Below the pieces are notes generated by a model, which made no database searches, was not told the origin of the DNA, and worked only from the letters and a program-made list of their open reading frames with translations. Position numbers and translations under genes: made by a program. A stretch of DNA of 27,986 nt from Schoenoplectus triqueter (taxonomy: Eukaryota > Streptophyta > Magnoliopsida > Poales > Cyperaceae): the NCBI GenBank assembly GCA_964058805.1, contig CAXKVV010001016.1:1-27986 (forward strand), given 5' to 3'. Below are positions 9,846 to 19,949 of the stretch, piece after piece. Position 1 is the stretch's first letter. The number at the start of each line of letters is the position of its first letter.

Positions 9846-9976
9846 ATAGATATAGATAAACAAATTCTAAATCAGAAAATTACGGGAGCTGTTTAAAAAA
9901 AGGCGTAATGTATTCACGAAAAGTTGACTTACGAAATGTGACAAAATATAGGACATTATGTATAGGAAAGGGATTC

Positions 9977-10727
9977 ATCACAATGGGTTATTATAATTTT
10001 GATAATTATTTTAAACAAATAGAAAAAATTTAAAAATAAAAAAAGTTTATAGATATATATTTTTGTTTATTAATATGTTGTTTGTGCGTTGATATGGAGA
10101 TGTCTTTTAAAAATATAAAAAATTATATTTTTATGTAAAAAGAAAGAAAATAAAAATAAAGATAATTTAGTAATTAATATAAATTTCAATCATTAATATA
10201 TAATTAATATAAAATAAATGCAGAACTGAGAGAAAAATTAACATTCAGAATTTAAAAAAAGTTAAAATTTATAATTGATGACAATCTAAAAAAATAAATA
10301 AAGTAGAGCAATTGTACTCATAAATTATGTAGCATTTCTTGTAATAATCAAAATTAAGAGAAAATTATAACTTCAATGCAAATGTATCAAGACAAACGAA
10401 TAACTCAATTCAATAACTGAACTATTATAGGATCAAGATACTTACGTGCTTAATAAAGAATAGAGATAGATTGATAGTGATTTAACTTTCATGTAATTTT
10501 ATTATCATTTTATAGTTCATCCAAGGCCATCAAAATATTATACAATTTATAACGGTTTCAATATAATGGTTTTTTTATGGACAATCAAATGATAATTAAA
10601 TTGCATGAAATTTGAATCATCATCAATTTATAAGTAGAAGAATATATTTATAAATTTTTTTATTTTTTATTTTTTTTTCATATTTGTTTAAATATTCATT
10701 GTCAAAATTGTGAAATTGTCATTGTCA
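9977..10727. mobile_element. Foldback family F, copy 1, interrupted
   Basis: The left arm (about 9977-10070) has TCACAATGGGTTAT and AAAAAGTTTATAGAT. The right arm (about 10470-10727) reads back to TTGTCA. Both correspond to the intact copy at 16004-16367. The copy is split by about 400 bp of another repeat (10083-10468), so that repeat inserted later. Confidence 0.7.
10083..10468 (+). repeat. Dispersed repeat R, copy 1 (inside foldback F)
   Basis: It is directly repeated at 17031-17460, with shared blocks AAATAAATGCAGAAYTGA, TAATCAAAATTRA and TACGTGCTTAATAA in the same order. It begins near GTGCGTTG. No coding frame is visible. It may be a non-autonomous Helitron-like piece, but its class is uncertain. 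Confidence 0.7.
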
Positions 10728-11530
10728 CGTGTTCCCTTCCCTTATTATATATATATACAAATTAAAAGTATTAACTATATATTCTATTCCATTTATAATT
10801 TCCAAGTCTTCTACGATATTTATATCCAGAAAGGTATCTCAATGTTTTCTCATCTCAGAACAGAGTAGGATTCTAGACTTATTTTTTCGGTCGCTAGGTG
10901 GTTTGTCTCTATTGGGGCTCGCTGAAAAGGACGGTGCTAAGTATTACAATATGACATCTCACACACCTTTATCGAAATAAACTAATTTTTCATGTAGTTT
11001 CCATATTTAACTATCATGCAATTCATTTTAATATTTTTAGTTGATTATATATATTTGACAAGTTCTCGATTTGAAATGGAACTTTTATACATGCACATGA
11101 GCAGAATATTAATGAAGAACTAATGATAATCAAGTGTTATCTGTTTGTAATAGATAAGATAATAAGTACAATTTCAATTATATCATTTGGTTGGTGCTGC
11201 TATCGGTTGAATTAGGTTATTAGTTTGTTTGTTTGGTGAATGTAGCAAGGAATGATCTCTTGCTGTTTTTGTTTTCTAGTTTGATGATTTAGCAAGCTAT
11301 CATTTGCTTGTAACTAACTTAGGTAGTTATACATTTTAGATTCGATTAGAAACTTCTTTTTTAAGAAAAGGGAGATGGTGAACATTTCGCTTCCTCTAAG
11401 AAAAACCGTACTGACATTTACAAGCCTACAACACTCTATGCTCAATATTTCTTTTTGTAGTAGGAGAGAATAAAACACGCTCTAATTCATGAGGTCAAAA
11501 GAATATATAAGAAACTATTCTTTGATGTAT
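10728..11530. other. Intergenic stretch with a short GC-richer patch
   Basis: It is mostly AT-rich. At 10849-10945 the composition is more even, and an 83-codon frame (10729-10980) crosses it; I do not recognise its product, and the first half of that frame is low-complexity AT sequence. No repeat ends were seen. Confidence 0.4.
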
Positions 11531-11812
11531 GTTTTTTATTGATCATGTGGTGCTAATTATGAGATTAGAATAAGCGTTGATCTAAAAATGGAATTGTGGA
11601 GACAAATTTTGAGATCAAAATATTTTAAATTTTGTCGGATTAAAATTGAGTGTATGAGATGTGAGTTTAGCAATATTAAATCAGAAGATGAAGATATTAA
11701 ATTGGACAGACAGATACTGTATATAAGAAGAACATATTTAGAACTAATATTAGAGAGTGATGATGAGATTAACAAAATATTAATCATAAATAACAAAGAG
11801 TTTAATGGTTGA
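11531..11812 (+). pseudogene. LINE reverse transcriptase fragment
   Basis: The frame from 11588 (MELWRQILRSK, then SRIKIE-like and MRCEFS, an acidic stretch and LDRQIL) follows the order of plant LINE reverse transcriptases just after the catalytic box. Upstream, in another frame (11531-11560), lies FFIDHVVLI, corresponding to the usual FADD-V-L box; the second Asp is now His. A frameshift near 11560 and an in-frame TGA at 11540 in the downstream frame show that it is dead. Neighbouring LINE parts are not recognisable. Confidence 0.68.
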
Positions 11813-11931
11813 GATGATAATAATTATGTGGTATCCTATGAGATAGGAAAATTCCACAAAAGCTCGCTAAATATAAAGTTTTATATATGACGGCAGACGG
11901 CTATTAAGTATGCAATGTCGTATGGTGCAAT

Positions 11932-12353
11932 CAAGGGCAGATTCACAATATACCTGGGCCCCTTTTGAATTTTGAAAAATAGTGTTTTTCGTTAATGTTT
12001 TCGGTAGTTTATCCTTCCTAAAAAAATTTTTTATCCTCTGAATTGTCTGATTAATTTTTTTGAGAAAAAATATTTAATATCGTGCATAATAAATAATTAT
12101 ACAAAAATATCAAAATATAAAGTTCCGTAGACGGAAACTGTGTTCATCAACTTGATTATCTATTACTTTGAGATTTATTTTATTGTTATTTTTAATATAT
12201 AAAATATTATTATTTTAATAATTTTTTATTAGGTAAGAATATATATTAAATTATTATTTTTTATTTAGTATCCGATTAGTTAATGAATTTGAATTCGATA
12301 ACATATTATAATCCGATAATTGACCCATGACCAAAATCTTGCATCCGTTTCTG
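11932..12353. mobile_element. hAT-like element X, copy 1
   Basis: The ends are CAAGGGCAGATTCA and, on the other strand, CAGAAACGGATGCA, variants of CAGGGGCGGATGCA. The flanks are GGTGCAAT (11924-11931) and GGTGGAAT (12354-12361), 7 of 8 matching. A second, inverted and truncated copy is at 15331-15584. It has no transposase. Confidence 0.8.
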
Positions 12354-12361
12354 GGTGGAAT

Positions 12362-13120
12362 GGCCAAAAAAAATTTAAAACAAATTTCATTCGTCTAGAC
12401 GGTGTAATTTTTTTTTCTTTTTCGTTTGGCATTTTTGTACGGGACAAATTTCACCGTTTGATGGTCACCGATCCATGTCCACATTTCACGTCAATTCTTA
12501 GCATATTTTGAATGTTTTCAAATAATAAAAATTGTCTCACATGTGATTTGTCAATTTGAAAGTGTTTGGGTCAAAAAATGTCGTGCATTTTTCAGACTTC
12601 AATGCTATGAATATTTTCGACATAAAGGTCCTTGTGTATATTAATTCTAGATTGAGAGACTTAATTTCATTTTTATTTTTTTATTTTATATAAATTTTTG
12701 TAAATATTCATTTTTATTCAATAAAAAAATTTATTTTATTAATTTCACTAATTCAAAATTTGATTGATTTGTTTTTAATTAAGAAGGTATTACAATCTTT
12801 TAACAATAATTTTTTTTTATCATATGTTTGCGTTTTGTTCGTGAGATATAAAATGATGAATAGCTCAAACGTAATTATCTTTTCGAGAATTGAGTAGTGT
12901 TGTTGTAAATGATTTTTAAAATTATATTTGTCAATTTATAAAATAAACACATAAGTATTTAATTATTTTCTTGAATTTATTTGACACGTAGATATAAAAC
13001 ATCAACAGAATAGTATGAAGATCTTAAGAAATAATTAGATTAAATCATATTTGTAATAAATAAAAGTAATCAAAATAATTTTGATATTAATCTAGTCACA
13101 ATAGAAGCTTTATACCCTAA
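12362..13120. other. AT-rich intergenic stretch, no gene
   Basis: I see no credible frame, repeat ends or RNA gene. The short frame that ends near 12511 begins inside the hAT-like element and is not coding. Confidence 0.5.
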
Positions 13121-13900
13121 TCGTTGTAATTAAACTCATAATCGTTGTAACAAAATAAATCAAACACGTACAAATTTTATTCAAATTGCACCAGAATATT
13201 TTCACCGCCTAACCATTGCAACGGATCTCACATCCATTGTAATGGATGACCTCAGGATAAAATTCAGCTTATAACCATTATAATATATCTCAATATCCAT
13301 CATAACGGAATAAATCATTTTTATACAAATTTATCCAAAAAGTCCCAATTTTTTCCCTCTTACATCCGCTGTAATGAATTCTTCATCTGTTGTAATGGTT
13401 AACCTTGTTAGGGTTAGCATTATCTAACCGTTGCTAACTGTTATAACAAATCTTATCGATTTTTATCGATTTTGGTGTATCTATATATATACACATTTAT
13501 TTCTCTCCAAACCTGATGAAAATTTTTAGCCAAACTATCATAACCCTCGCCGTCACACACATGAGAGAAGAACCTTCACATCTACTATGATTTAGTCTCA
13601 ATATTACTTTGTAATACCTCTATTAGAATGAGATAACCTAGCTTTTTGTTTCTTTATTTGTGAGACTTGTGTTTTCACGCTTTTTTGTTTGAGTTAGCCG
13701 ACAATTGTCCGTTTACTTGGTGTAAGAGACAGAAGGTTCACAGTTACAAGACTTGTTTGTTCTAGTGACTCTGCACAATTGACTCTTAGTAATTGTGGAT
13801 CCCGGAGACGTAGGTTTGTTATAGCCGAACTCTATTATATTATATATTTTTCTCTCCTCTATTATTTTATTGTTTAATTACTGTGTTTGAATTTAACACT
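13121..13900 (+). mobile_element. LTR-like remnant with reiterated motif
   Basis: A series of about ten YCRTTGTAAYGG-like motifs (13121-13448) is followed by a TATA-like TCTATATATATACAC (about 13479), C/T-rich leader-like sequence, and GATCCCGGAGACGTAGGTT with GTTATAGCCGAAC. The last two resemble the U5 part of plant Copia LTRs. No TG..CA ends, primer-binding site or gag-pol frame could be fixed, so this is at best a decayed solo LTR. Confidence 0.5.
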
Positions 13901-14895
13901 AGACCTTTAGAAAAACAAGTGTGTTCGAATGAAAGTGAGGTTAACAAGGTTAGTCCGTTAGACCACGATATTTAGTTGAAATTAATAACAAAACAGTTAA
14001 TCAATTATTGATTATAACTCAAATAGCTGTTCATCCATCCAAACATGAAATAAAATTCAATACATATATATTCGGAATGATAATAGAATTAAAATTATCA
14101 AAATTAAAGGAAATAGTAAACATAGTGTATTGTGAATGCTTAATTGCTAAATTTGTAAGAACTATAAATTAATGAAGTATAATTTTTTTTAATATTATGC
14201 ATATGAATAGAAGGTGTTTTGTTCATGTTGTACTTTAAAATAAAAAAATAGCTATGTGTCACTTAAATTACGGACATAAAAAAGAAGTGTCACTTTAAAT
14301 TTTAAATTTAAAAAAATATCACTTCAAATTCAATTTAATTTACCATTCTAACACATTTTCTTTACATTTTAATTAAAAAAAATACATGTATAAAATAGTA
14401 CTTTCATATTTTTCAACGATACCCTGACACATACATTTCCCAGCTAAGTGGACTCCGTGGAAACAGAGCCAGTTTCTGTGTAGCACAAGTGAGAAAGACG
14501 ATTGGAGTGCCGGCAGATGGGATTCTTCGTAGTGAGAAAGACGTGCTATATAATGATTATCTTTATTTATTTGTAAGAATTTGTTTATAATTCATCATTT
14601 TTGTGAATTTTTCTGTATCAAAAATCGATTTGACGATGATGATATGTTTTGATCAAATTAATTATTACAAAGTTTTAAGCTACATATAACTAATCCTTTT
14701 CAAAATAATTTTGTTTATGTACGTGAATTTTCAATTTTCTGAGTATCTAAACAAGTGCTAGAAAATCGCTTTCTGAGCAACAATTAGCACAACCCCATAA
14801 AACGACATCAATTCTCATTTCATGTATCGTAATATTAAAAGAAATAGGCACATATTATTCCTATTTTCATTTCATCAATTTAATATAGTAGACAG

Positions 14896-14899
<4 letters not shown>
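13901..14899. other. Intergenic stretch, no gene
   Basis: AT-rich. A GC-richer patch at 14411-14545 contains TGAGAAAGACG twice (about 14490 and 14534). No protein or repeat family is recognised. Confidence 0.4.

Positions 14900-14900
<1 letters not shown>

Positions 14901-14936
<36 letters not shown>
14901..14936. repeat. (TA)18 microsatellite
   Basis: Eighteen uninterrupted TA units end about 20 bp before the foldback element at 14957. Confidence 0.97.
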
Positions 14937-14939
<3 letters not shown>

Positions 14940-14956
14940 TAAAACTAGCGTGCTTC

Positions 14957-15329
14957 TAGGAGCACGGAGTGTCTCCGTAATTCTATCTCAAAAAGTATAT
15001 CAAATAATTTTTAAATTTTTATTTATCACTCTCATTAAATTCTTCATATTGAATGCTTGTGGGGTACAAAAATTTGAGATATTTTGAGTTTTTTAAGTTA
15101 TTTTTTTCAATTTTTTAAAATAATACACAAACATTGATTATTTTATTATTAATTTTAGAATTAATTTTTAAAAATTAAAAAGAGTCACTTAAAAAACTTA
15201 AAACATTTCAATTTTTTGTATCCCATAAGATTTACTTATGAAGAAATTAATGAGAGTGATAAATCAAAATTTAAAAATTATTTGATATATTTTTTGAGTT
15301 AGGATCATGGAGGGACTCTGTGCTCCTAA
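14957..15329. mobile_element. Foldback family G, copy 1
   Basis: Its arms start TAGGAGCACGGAGT (left) and TTAGGAGCACAGAGT (right, complement). Both continue through ACTCAAAAA, TATCAAATAATTTTTAAA and TATCACTCTCATTAA, giving a near-complete 370-bp hairpin with little loop. The preceding TAAAACTAGCGTGCT recurs before copy 2 and may belong to the element. It has no coding frame. Confidence 0.85.
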
Positions 15330-15330
15330 G

Positions 15331-15584
15331 CAGGGGCAGATGCAGGATTTTGATCAGGGGACAATTATCAGATTATAATAGCTTATCAGGTTTAAACCCA
15401 TTAACTAATTTGGTACTAAATAAAAAAATAATAATTTAATATATATGCTTACCTAATAAAAAAATTATTAAAATAATAGCATTTTATATATTAAAATAAT
15501 AACAAAATAAAGCTCAAAGTAATAGATAATCAAGTTGATGAAGAAAGTTTTCGTCTATGAAACTTTATATTTTTATATCTTTGT
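15331..15584 (-). mobile_element. hAT-like element X, copy 2 (inverted, truncated)
   Basis: It starts CAGGGGCAGATGCAGGATTT and matches the reverse complement of 12100-12353 closely, including CTCAAAGTAATAGATAATCA. The last roughly 165 bp of the family are missing, and family G copy 2 follows. It abuts family G copy 1 on the left. Confidence 0.82.
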
Positions 15585-15625
15585 TAGCGTAAAGCTAGCG
15601 TGCTCAGAAAAATAAAGCTAGCGTA

Positions 15626-15996
15626 GAAGCGCGGAGCCCCTCCGTAATTCTAACTCAAAAAATATATCAAATGATCTTCAAATTTTGATTTATCAGTTTC
15701 ATTAAATTTTTCATATTGAAATCTTATAGGGTACAAAAATTTGGGGTGTTTCAAGTTTTCGAAGTCACTTTTTTCGGTTTTTAAAAATCAACTCTAAAAA
15801 TAATAATAAAATATTCAATATTTGTATATTATTTTCCAAAATTGAAAAGAATGACTTAGAAAACTCGAAACACCCCAAATTTTTGAACCCCGCAAGATTT
15901 CAATATGAAAAAATTAATGTGAGTAGTAAATCAAAGTTTAAAGATTATTTGATATAATTTTTGAGTTAGAATTATGGAGGGACTTCGTGCTCCTAG
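15626..15996. mobile_element. Foldback family G, copy 2
   Basis: Same orientation and structure as copy 1, with arms through CTCCGTAATTCTAACTC on the left and the complement on the right, ending GTGCTCCTAG. The inner arms match well (AAATTTGGGGTGTTTC against GAAACACCCCAAATTT). A duplicated TAAAGCTAGCGT lies just upstream (15590 and 15613). Confidence 0.85.
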
Positions 15997-16003
15997 GGAT
16001 CGG

Positions 16004-16367
16004 TTGACAATGGTTTATTTTGACAATCTTGACAATGGACCTCTAAATAAATATAAAAGAAAATCTTAAAAATGGGAAAAAATTATAAATGTGTTCTTCT
16101 ATCTATAGATTGATGGTCATTCAAATTTCATATAATTTCATTATCATTTGATAGTCCATCAAAGATCGTTAAATTAGAACCGTTATAAATTATATGAAAA
16201 TTTGATGGTCTTTGATGGACTATCAAATGATAATGAAATTGCATAAAATTTGAATGATTATCAATATAAAAGTAGAATAACACATCTATAAACTTTTTTT
16301 TATTTTTAATTTTTTTATATTTATTTAGAGATCCATTATCAAGGTTGTCAAAATAACCCATTATCAA
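16004..16367. mobile_element. Foldback family F, copy 2 (intact)
   Basis: The ends are TTGACAATGG and, on the other strand, TTGATAATGG. The arms stay paired through GTTATTTTGACAA, CTCTAAATAAATATAAAA and AATTTCATTATCATTTGATA with a short centre near 16185. It gives the complete form of the copy at 9977. The frames over it are by-products of the repeat. Confidence 0.85.
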
Positions 16368-16400
16368 TGAATACCACTCCCATTATCAATGAATACCACT
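16357..16400. repeat. Exact 22-bp tandem duplication at element edge
   Basis: CCCATTATCAATGAATACCA plus CT occurs twice in a row (16357-16378 and 16379-16400). The first copy includes the right end of the foldback element, so the duplication arose after insertion or during end repair. Confidence 0.95.
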
Positions 16401-17030
16401 CTCTATATATACAAAGCTTGTGCTTGGAAATGACCAACCATGCAGGCCCTTTATTTTCGCATTTAATTAACGCACACATCAATAAACTACGTAAACTCTC
16501 TTGTGTTACTGTCGGTGTAGCCAACCAACAAGCTCCCCTGCTTGACAAGTACACGGCCGTATGAATCCATCGGCAGGAATAATGAAACAGGTTTCTTCTG
16601 AATTGAATACTAGTATTCTATTCTAAATAAAATCAATATATCATTTAAGAAAAATATATAATTCACAAAATATAGCAATTTCTAAACCGCTAACCTTGCA
16701 CACACACTATAGATTTCGTCACTCTGCGAAGTGACGTAAATTTAAAATTTGAGAATGATATATGAAAAAAAATGTTAAAATTAGTGTGAGCTCTCTTTTT
16801 TAAAAAAAAATAGCTTTTTCATTTCTAATTATCCAGCGGGTATTTCTTTAATAGTGCAAATTTAAAATAATTGATGATTAATTTATACGATGCACAACTT
16901 ATTATTAGAATATATATTATTAATGCATGGGAATTACATATAAATGAACTCTAGTGAAGATAGAAATATGTAACGGTCTATCTTCTCGGTCGACTTCATT
17001 TAGTTCTTATTGCACCATACTAGTATCTTG
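16401..17030. other. Intergenic stretch, no gene
   Basis: It begins with a GC-richer patch (16400-16570) that is open in two frames, neither recognised. The remainder is AT-rich. Confidence 0.4.
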
Positions 17031-17460
17031 CCCATTCGTTGCTAGGGTGATATTTTTTAAAAATATAAAAATTCATATTTTCATGTGAAAAGAAAAAAAA
17101 TAAAAATGAAAATAATTTAGTAATAAATATAAATTTCAATTATGAATATATAATTAATGTAAAATAAATGCAGAATTGAAAGAAAAATTGACATTCAAAA
17201 TTTAAGAAAAGTTAAATTAATAATTAATGGCAATTTAAGAAAAAAAATAGAACAATTGTACTCCTAAATTATATAGCATTTCATGTAACAATCAAAATTG
17301 AAAGAAAAAATAGGACTTCAACACAAATGACCATAGAAATAGTAATATTATTTGACGAATAAGTCAAATCAATAATCGATATTAGCTCTAGAAATTGAAT
17401 AAAATATCTGAATCGTTGTAGGATCAGAACACCTACGTGCTTAATAAGAAGTAGATATAA
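17031..17460 (+). repeat. Dispersed repeat R, copy 2
   Basis: It matches 10083-10468 in the same orientation from TTTTAAAAATATAAAA to CTACGTGCTTAATAA. It carries about 45 bp that copy 1 lacks (around 17340-17390). The flanks are not foldback F here, which supports independent insertion. Confidence 0.7.
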
Positions 17461-18329
17461 AGATATATGAGAGAGGTATTATAGACATTTTAAATTTAAA
17501 TGAAACAAATTGGACAACTTCATTTCTTATGTGCTTGTACAAATATGATACAAAATTATATTGTTTATATTGTGTACGAAACAATTAACCCAACTGCTAA
17601 ATTCGGAATTAAGTACCTCTGGCCCATATATGTCATCATTTGTTTATGCTATATTTCCATTTTTTGCTATAACGATCGCAATTTTTAAAAAATTATGCTC
17701 AGGATTTAACATATGCATTCATTTTCTAATACAATTATAAATTCAAGATTGTGATAAGAAATATCTAAATATATACCAAAATACATTTATTCAAGTTGAA
17801 CTTCAACATACATGCTACGGCATTTACAACTCGATCAGAACTAGTTCCAGAGTCAGGTAATTTAAAGAAACAAAAACCTTATATACTTTAAGGAACTTCT
17901 TCATTTTAGTGGGGTTCATAAATTAAATAGAGGATTTATTGGCTTCACCAATAATGTGGGTTCATGAATTTAATCAGAACAATCACATATTTCATAAAAA
18001 AAATCACAATCTATCCATTTTTTTTTCATGCAAAAGCTAAATTTTGGAATGGGTAACACAAGCACTCTCCATTTACTAAAAAAAAGTTAGAAAAAAAAAT
18101 CTCAAAGTGTGATATCAGAAGTTGAGCAATAAAGTGGAGATTTACTTTGTAATATTCTTTATGGAAGTTTGCTAATCGTTTCACTATTTAACTTCCAGGA
18201 AATCCCATTTTCACGTTGCAATATTTACTTGTGAAAATCAGTGCATCCAATCAGTGCAGATTTTTTTTGGTAAATAAAATAAAAAAATAGGGAATTGGTA
18301 TGATTACGGTGTTTTTTTAAGAGTGTAGT
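17461..18329. other. Intergenic stretch, no gene
   Basis: AT-rich, with poly-A and poly-T runs. A 62-codon frame at 17500-17688 has no recognised product and is not supported as a gene. Confidence 0.45.
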
Positions 18330-18875
18330 TTGTACTGAGTTTAAAACTCGGTTTCAAACGTCCGGATCAAATTTCAAACTCGGTCTCAGATGTATTTTTT
18401 TCTATTTAGTTATTTAGTTTGTTTGTTTATTTAAAATAGATTGAAATAGTTTGTTTAGTTATTTCATTATGCATTTTTATTTGTTTGATAATTTAATAAA
18501 TTATTATGTTCTATTATTTTATAAATTATATCATACTATCTAATTTTATAACGTTTGTTTCATGATTTGGTATTTTTAAATGTTTATAGCAACTCAATTT
18601 CAAACCATAAATAATAAAAATAAGTTTGATTAAAGAAAAGAAAATGATGTACACTTTCTCGAATAAACTAAAATACAAACTACAGTTTCTCAAATAAAAA
18701 AATACATCAACGCCGATGAAATATTCTCCTAACGAGAGACGGACTCTATGAGACGTGTCTCATGGTCAGGTTTTACAATGAGGGCGCTCATATCTTGTGT
18801 CGGCAGGTGCTTGCGTCTCTGACACTCGAGTGAAAGGGTCGGGGTATCATACGACGACGTGTGAAGAGCTTCATA

Positions 18876-19061
18876 TTATGTACCGGAGGTATCTGCACTT
18901 GGATCGAGGGTCATCTGACTCATCACTTGAGAGTATGACATGACATCTCTCTGAAATATATCAAAGTCATCAGTCATCAGCTCCAGCACCAGGCTAGGTG
19001 GGTCGTCAGTCGGAGAGTCATCGACAAAGATGTCAATATTCTTAGAATTTATCGGAAGACC
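18876..19061 (-). pseudogene. Acidic C-terminal exon remnant of the PMD gene (possible)
   Basis: An open minus-strand stretch of about 60 codons (IDIFVDDSPTDDP, then ELMTDDFDIF, LDPSADTSGT, TAA) follows an acceptor-like TTGCATAG. It is more GC-rich than its surroundings and has coding-like composition. It lies downstream of the PMD fragment on the same strand, so it may be a later exon of that gene. No family match is claimed. Confidence 0.35.
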
Positions 19062-19689
19062 TATGCAATTAAATTACACATATTTAAATAAATTAAATTA
19101 AGTAAAATTAATTCAATATAAAATAACTATAAGTTAAAATGGACAAAATTTTGATTAACCTACGGATGCAAGCATCGCTGTGAAAATATGATAATGTCCT
19201 AAATCTACCATTAAATTCATAATTTACCTCAATTCATGCTTATTGAACCATATATGTTCAGACATCGTAAGCCAACTAATAGTTGTAGTTGTTTTTCTGA
19301 CTAATTGAAATATAAGTAAATATTTTTTTTAATTCCATATCATAAGTTATATAAATAACTTAAATAAGAAAAAACTTTTTGGTTAAATGCTAATCGCTCG
19401 GGCATTCTAGTGTGAGTGTGGTACGTGTGCCAACTCATCCACAGGCTCCTCGGGATGCGGTACTGGCTGACTTAATTGTTTGTTAATGTTCATCCCGTAC
19501 CAAATTGAAGTCATCCCTCTATTATAATACTACCCCATATAAATATAGTGTTAGGCGTTGTCGTACGGTCACTCTTGTGTGATAGGTAGCTTAGGCTTGT
19601 CTTGTGTCCACCAATAATATTATGTCAAATCCACATTATGTGCTTCACCACCCCCTGGTGGTGAATTAAATACCCCTAATAGACTATCT

Positions 19690-19949
19690 ATATAGACAAC
19701 ACACATCCTTCAGCGTCACAGTCATCTCGCCAACTGGTATATATGAAATGTTGATGTCTCCAGTCTCCACCTCTCAACAAGCGCTGTCAGTATTGATTTA
19801 TCTAGCTGGAAATCTCCCATGATCACCATCTGATAGAGACCGAGTCGATACAAATATAGATCAATCTGCTCAATATATTGTATTTTCGGATGGTGTGCAT
19901 TCAAACGGAGAGTGTTATGCGGCTGCACAAAAAAATTATTGGATAGCAT
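19690..19949 (-). pseudogene. Plant mobile domain (PMD / MAIN-like) fragment, frameshifted
   Basis: The minus-strand frame 19949-19743 reads IQYIEQIDLY, FQLDKSILTALVERWRLETS and TFH. Resuming in another frame at 19737 it reads PVGEMTVTLKDV. The order -LITALVERWR-ET-TFH-LPVGEMTVTL-DV is the hallmark of plant mobile domain proteins. Five bases stand where one Leu codon is expected (19738-19742), which breaks the frame, and TAG follows soon after. PMD occurs in retroelement- and Mutator-linked genes and in MAIN/MAIL proteins. This copy cannot make the domain unless the break is spliced out. Confidence 0.75.

Noticed and set aside
12320..12511. 63-codon frame
   Set aside because: It crosses the right end of hAT-like element X into AT-rich sequence and has no conserved motif.
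16128..16367. 79-codon frame
   Set aside because: It lies within the arms of the foldback element at 16004-16367.
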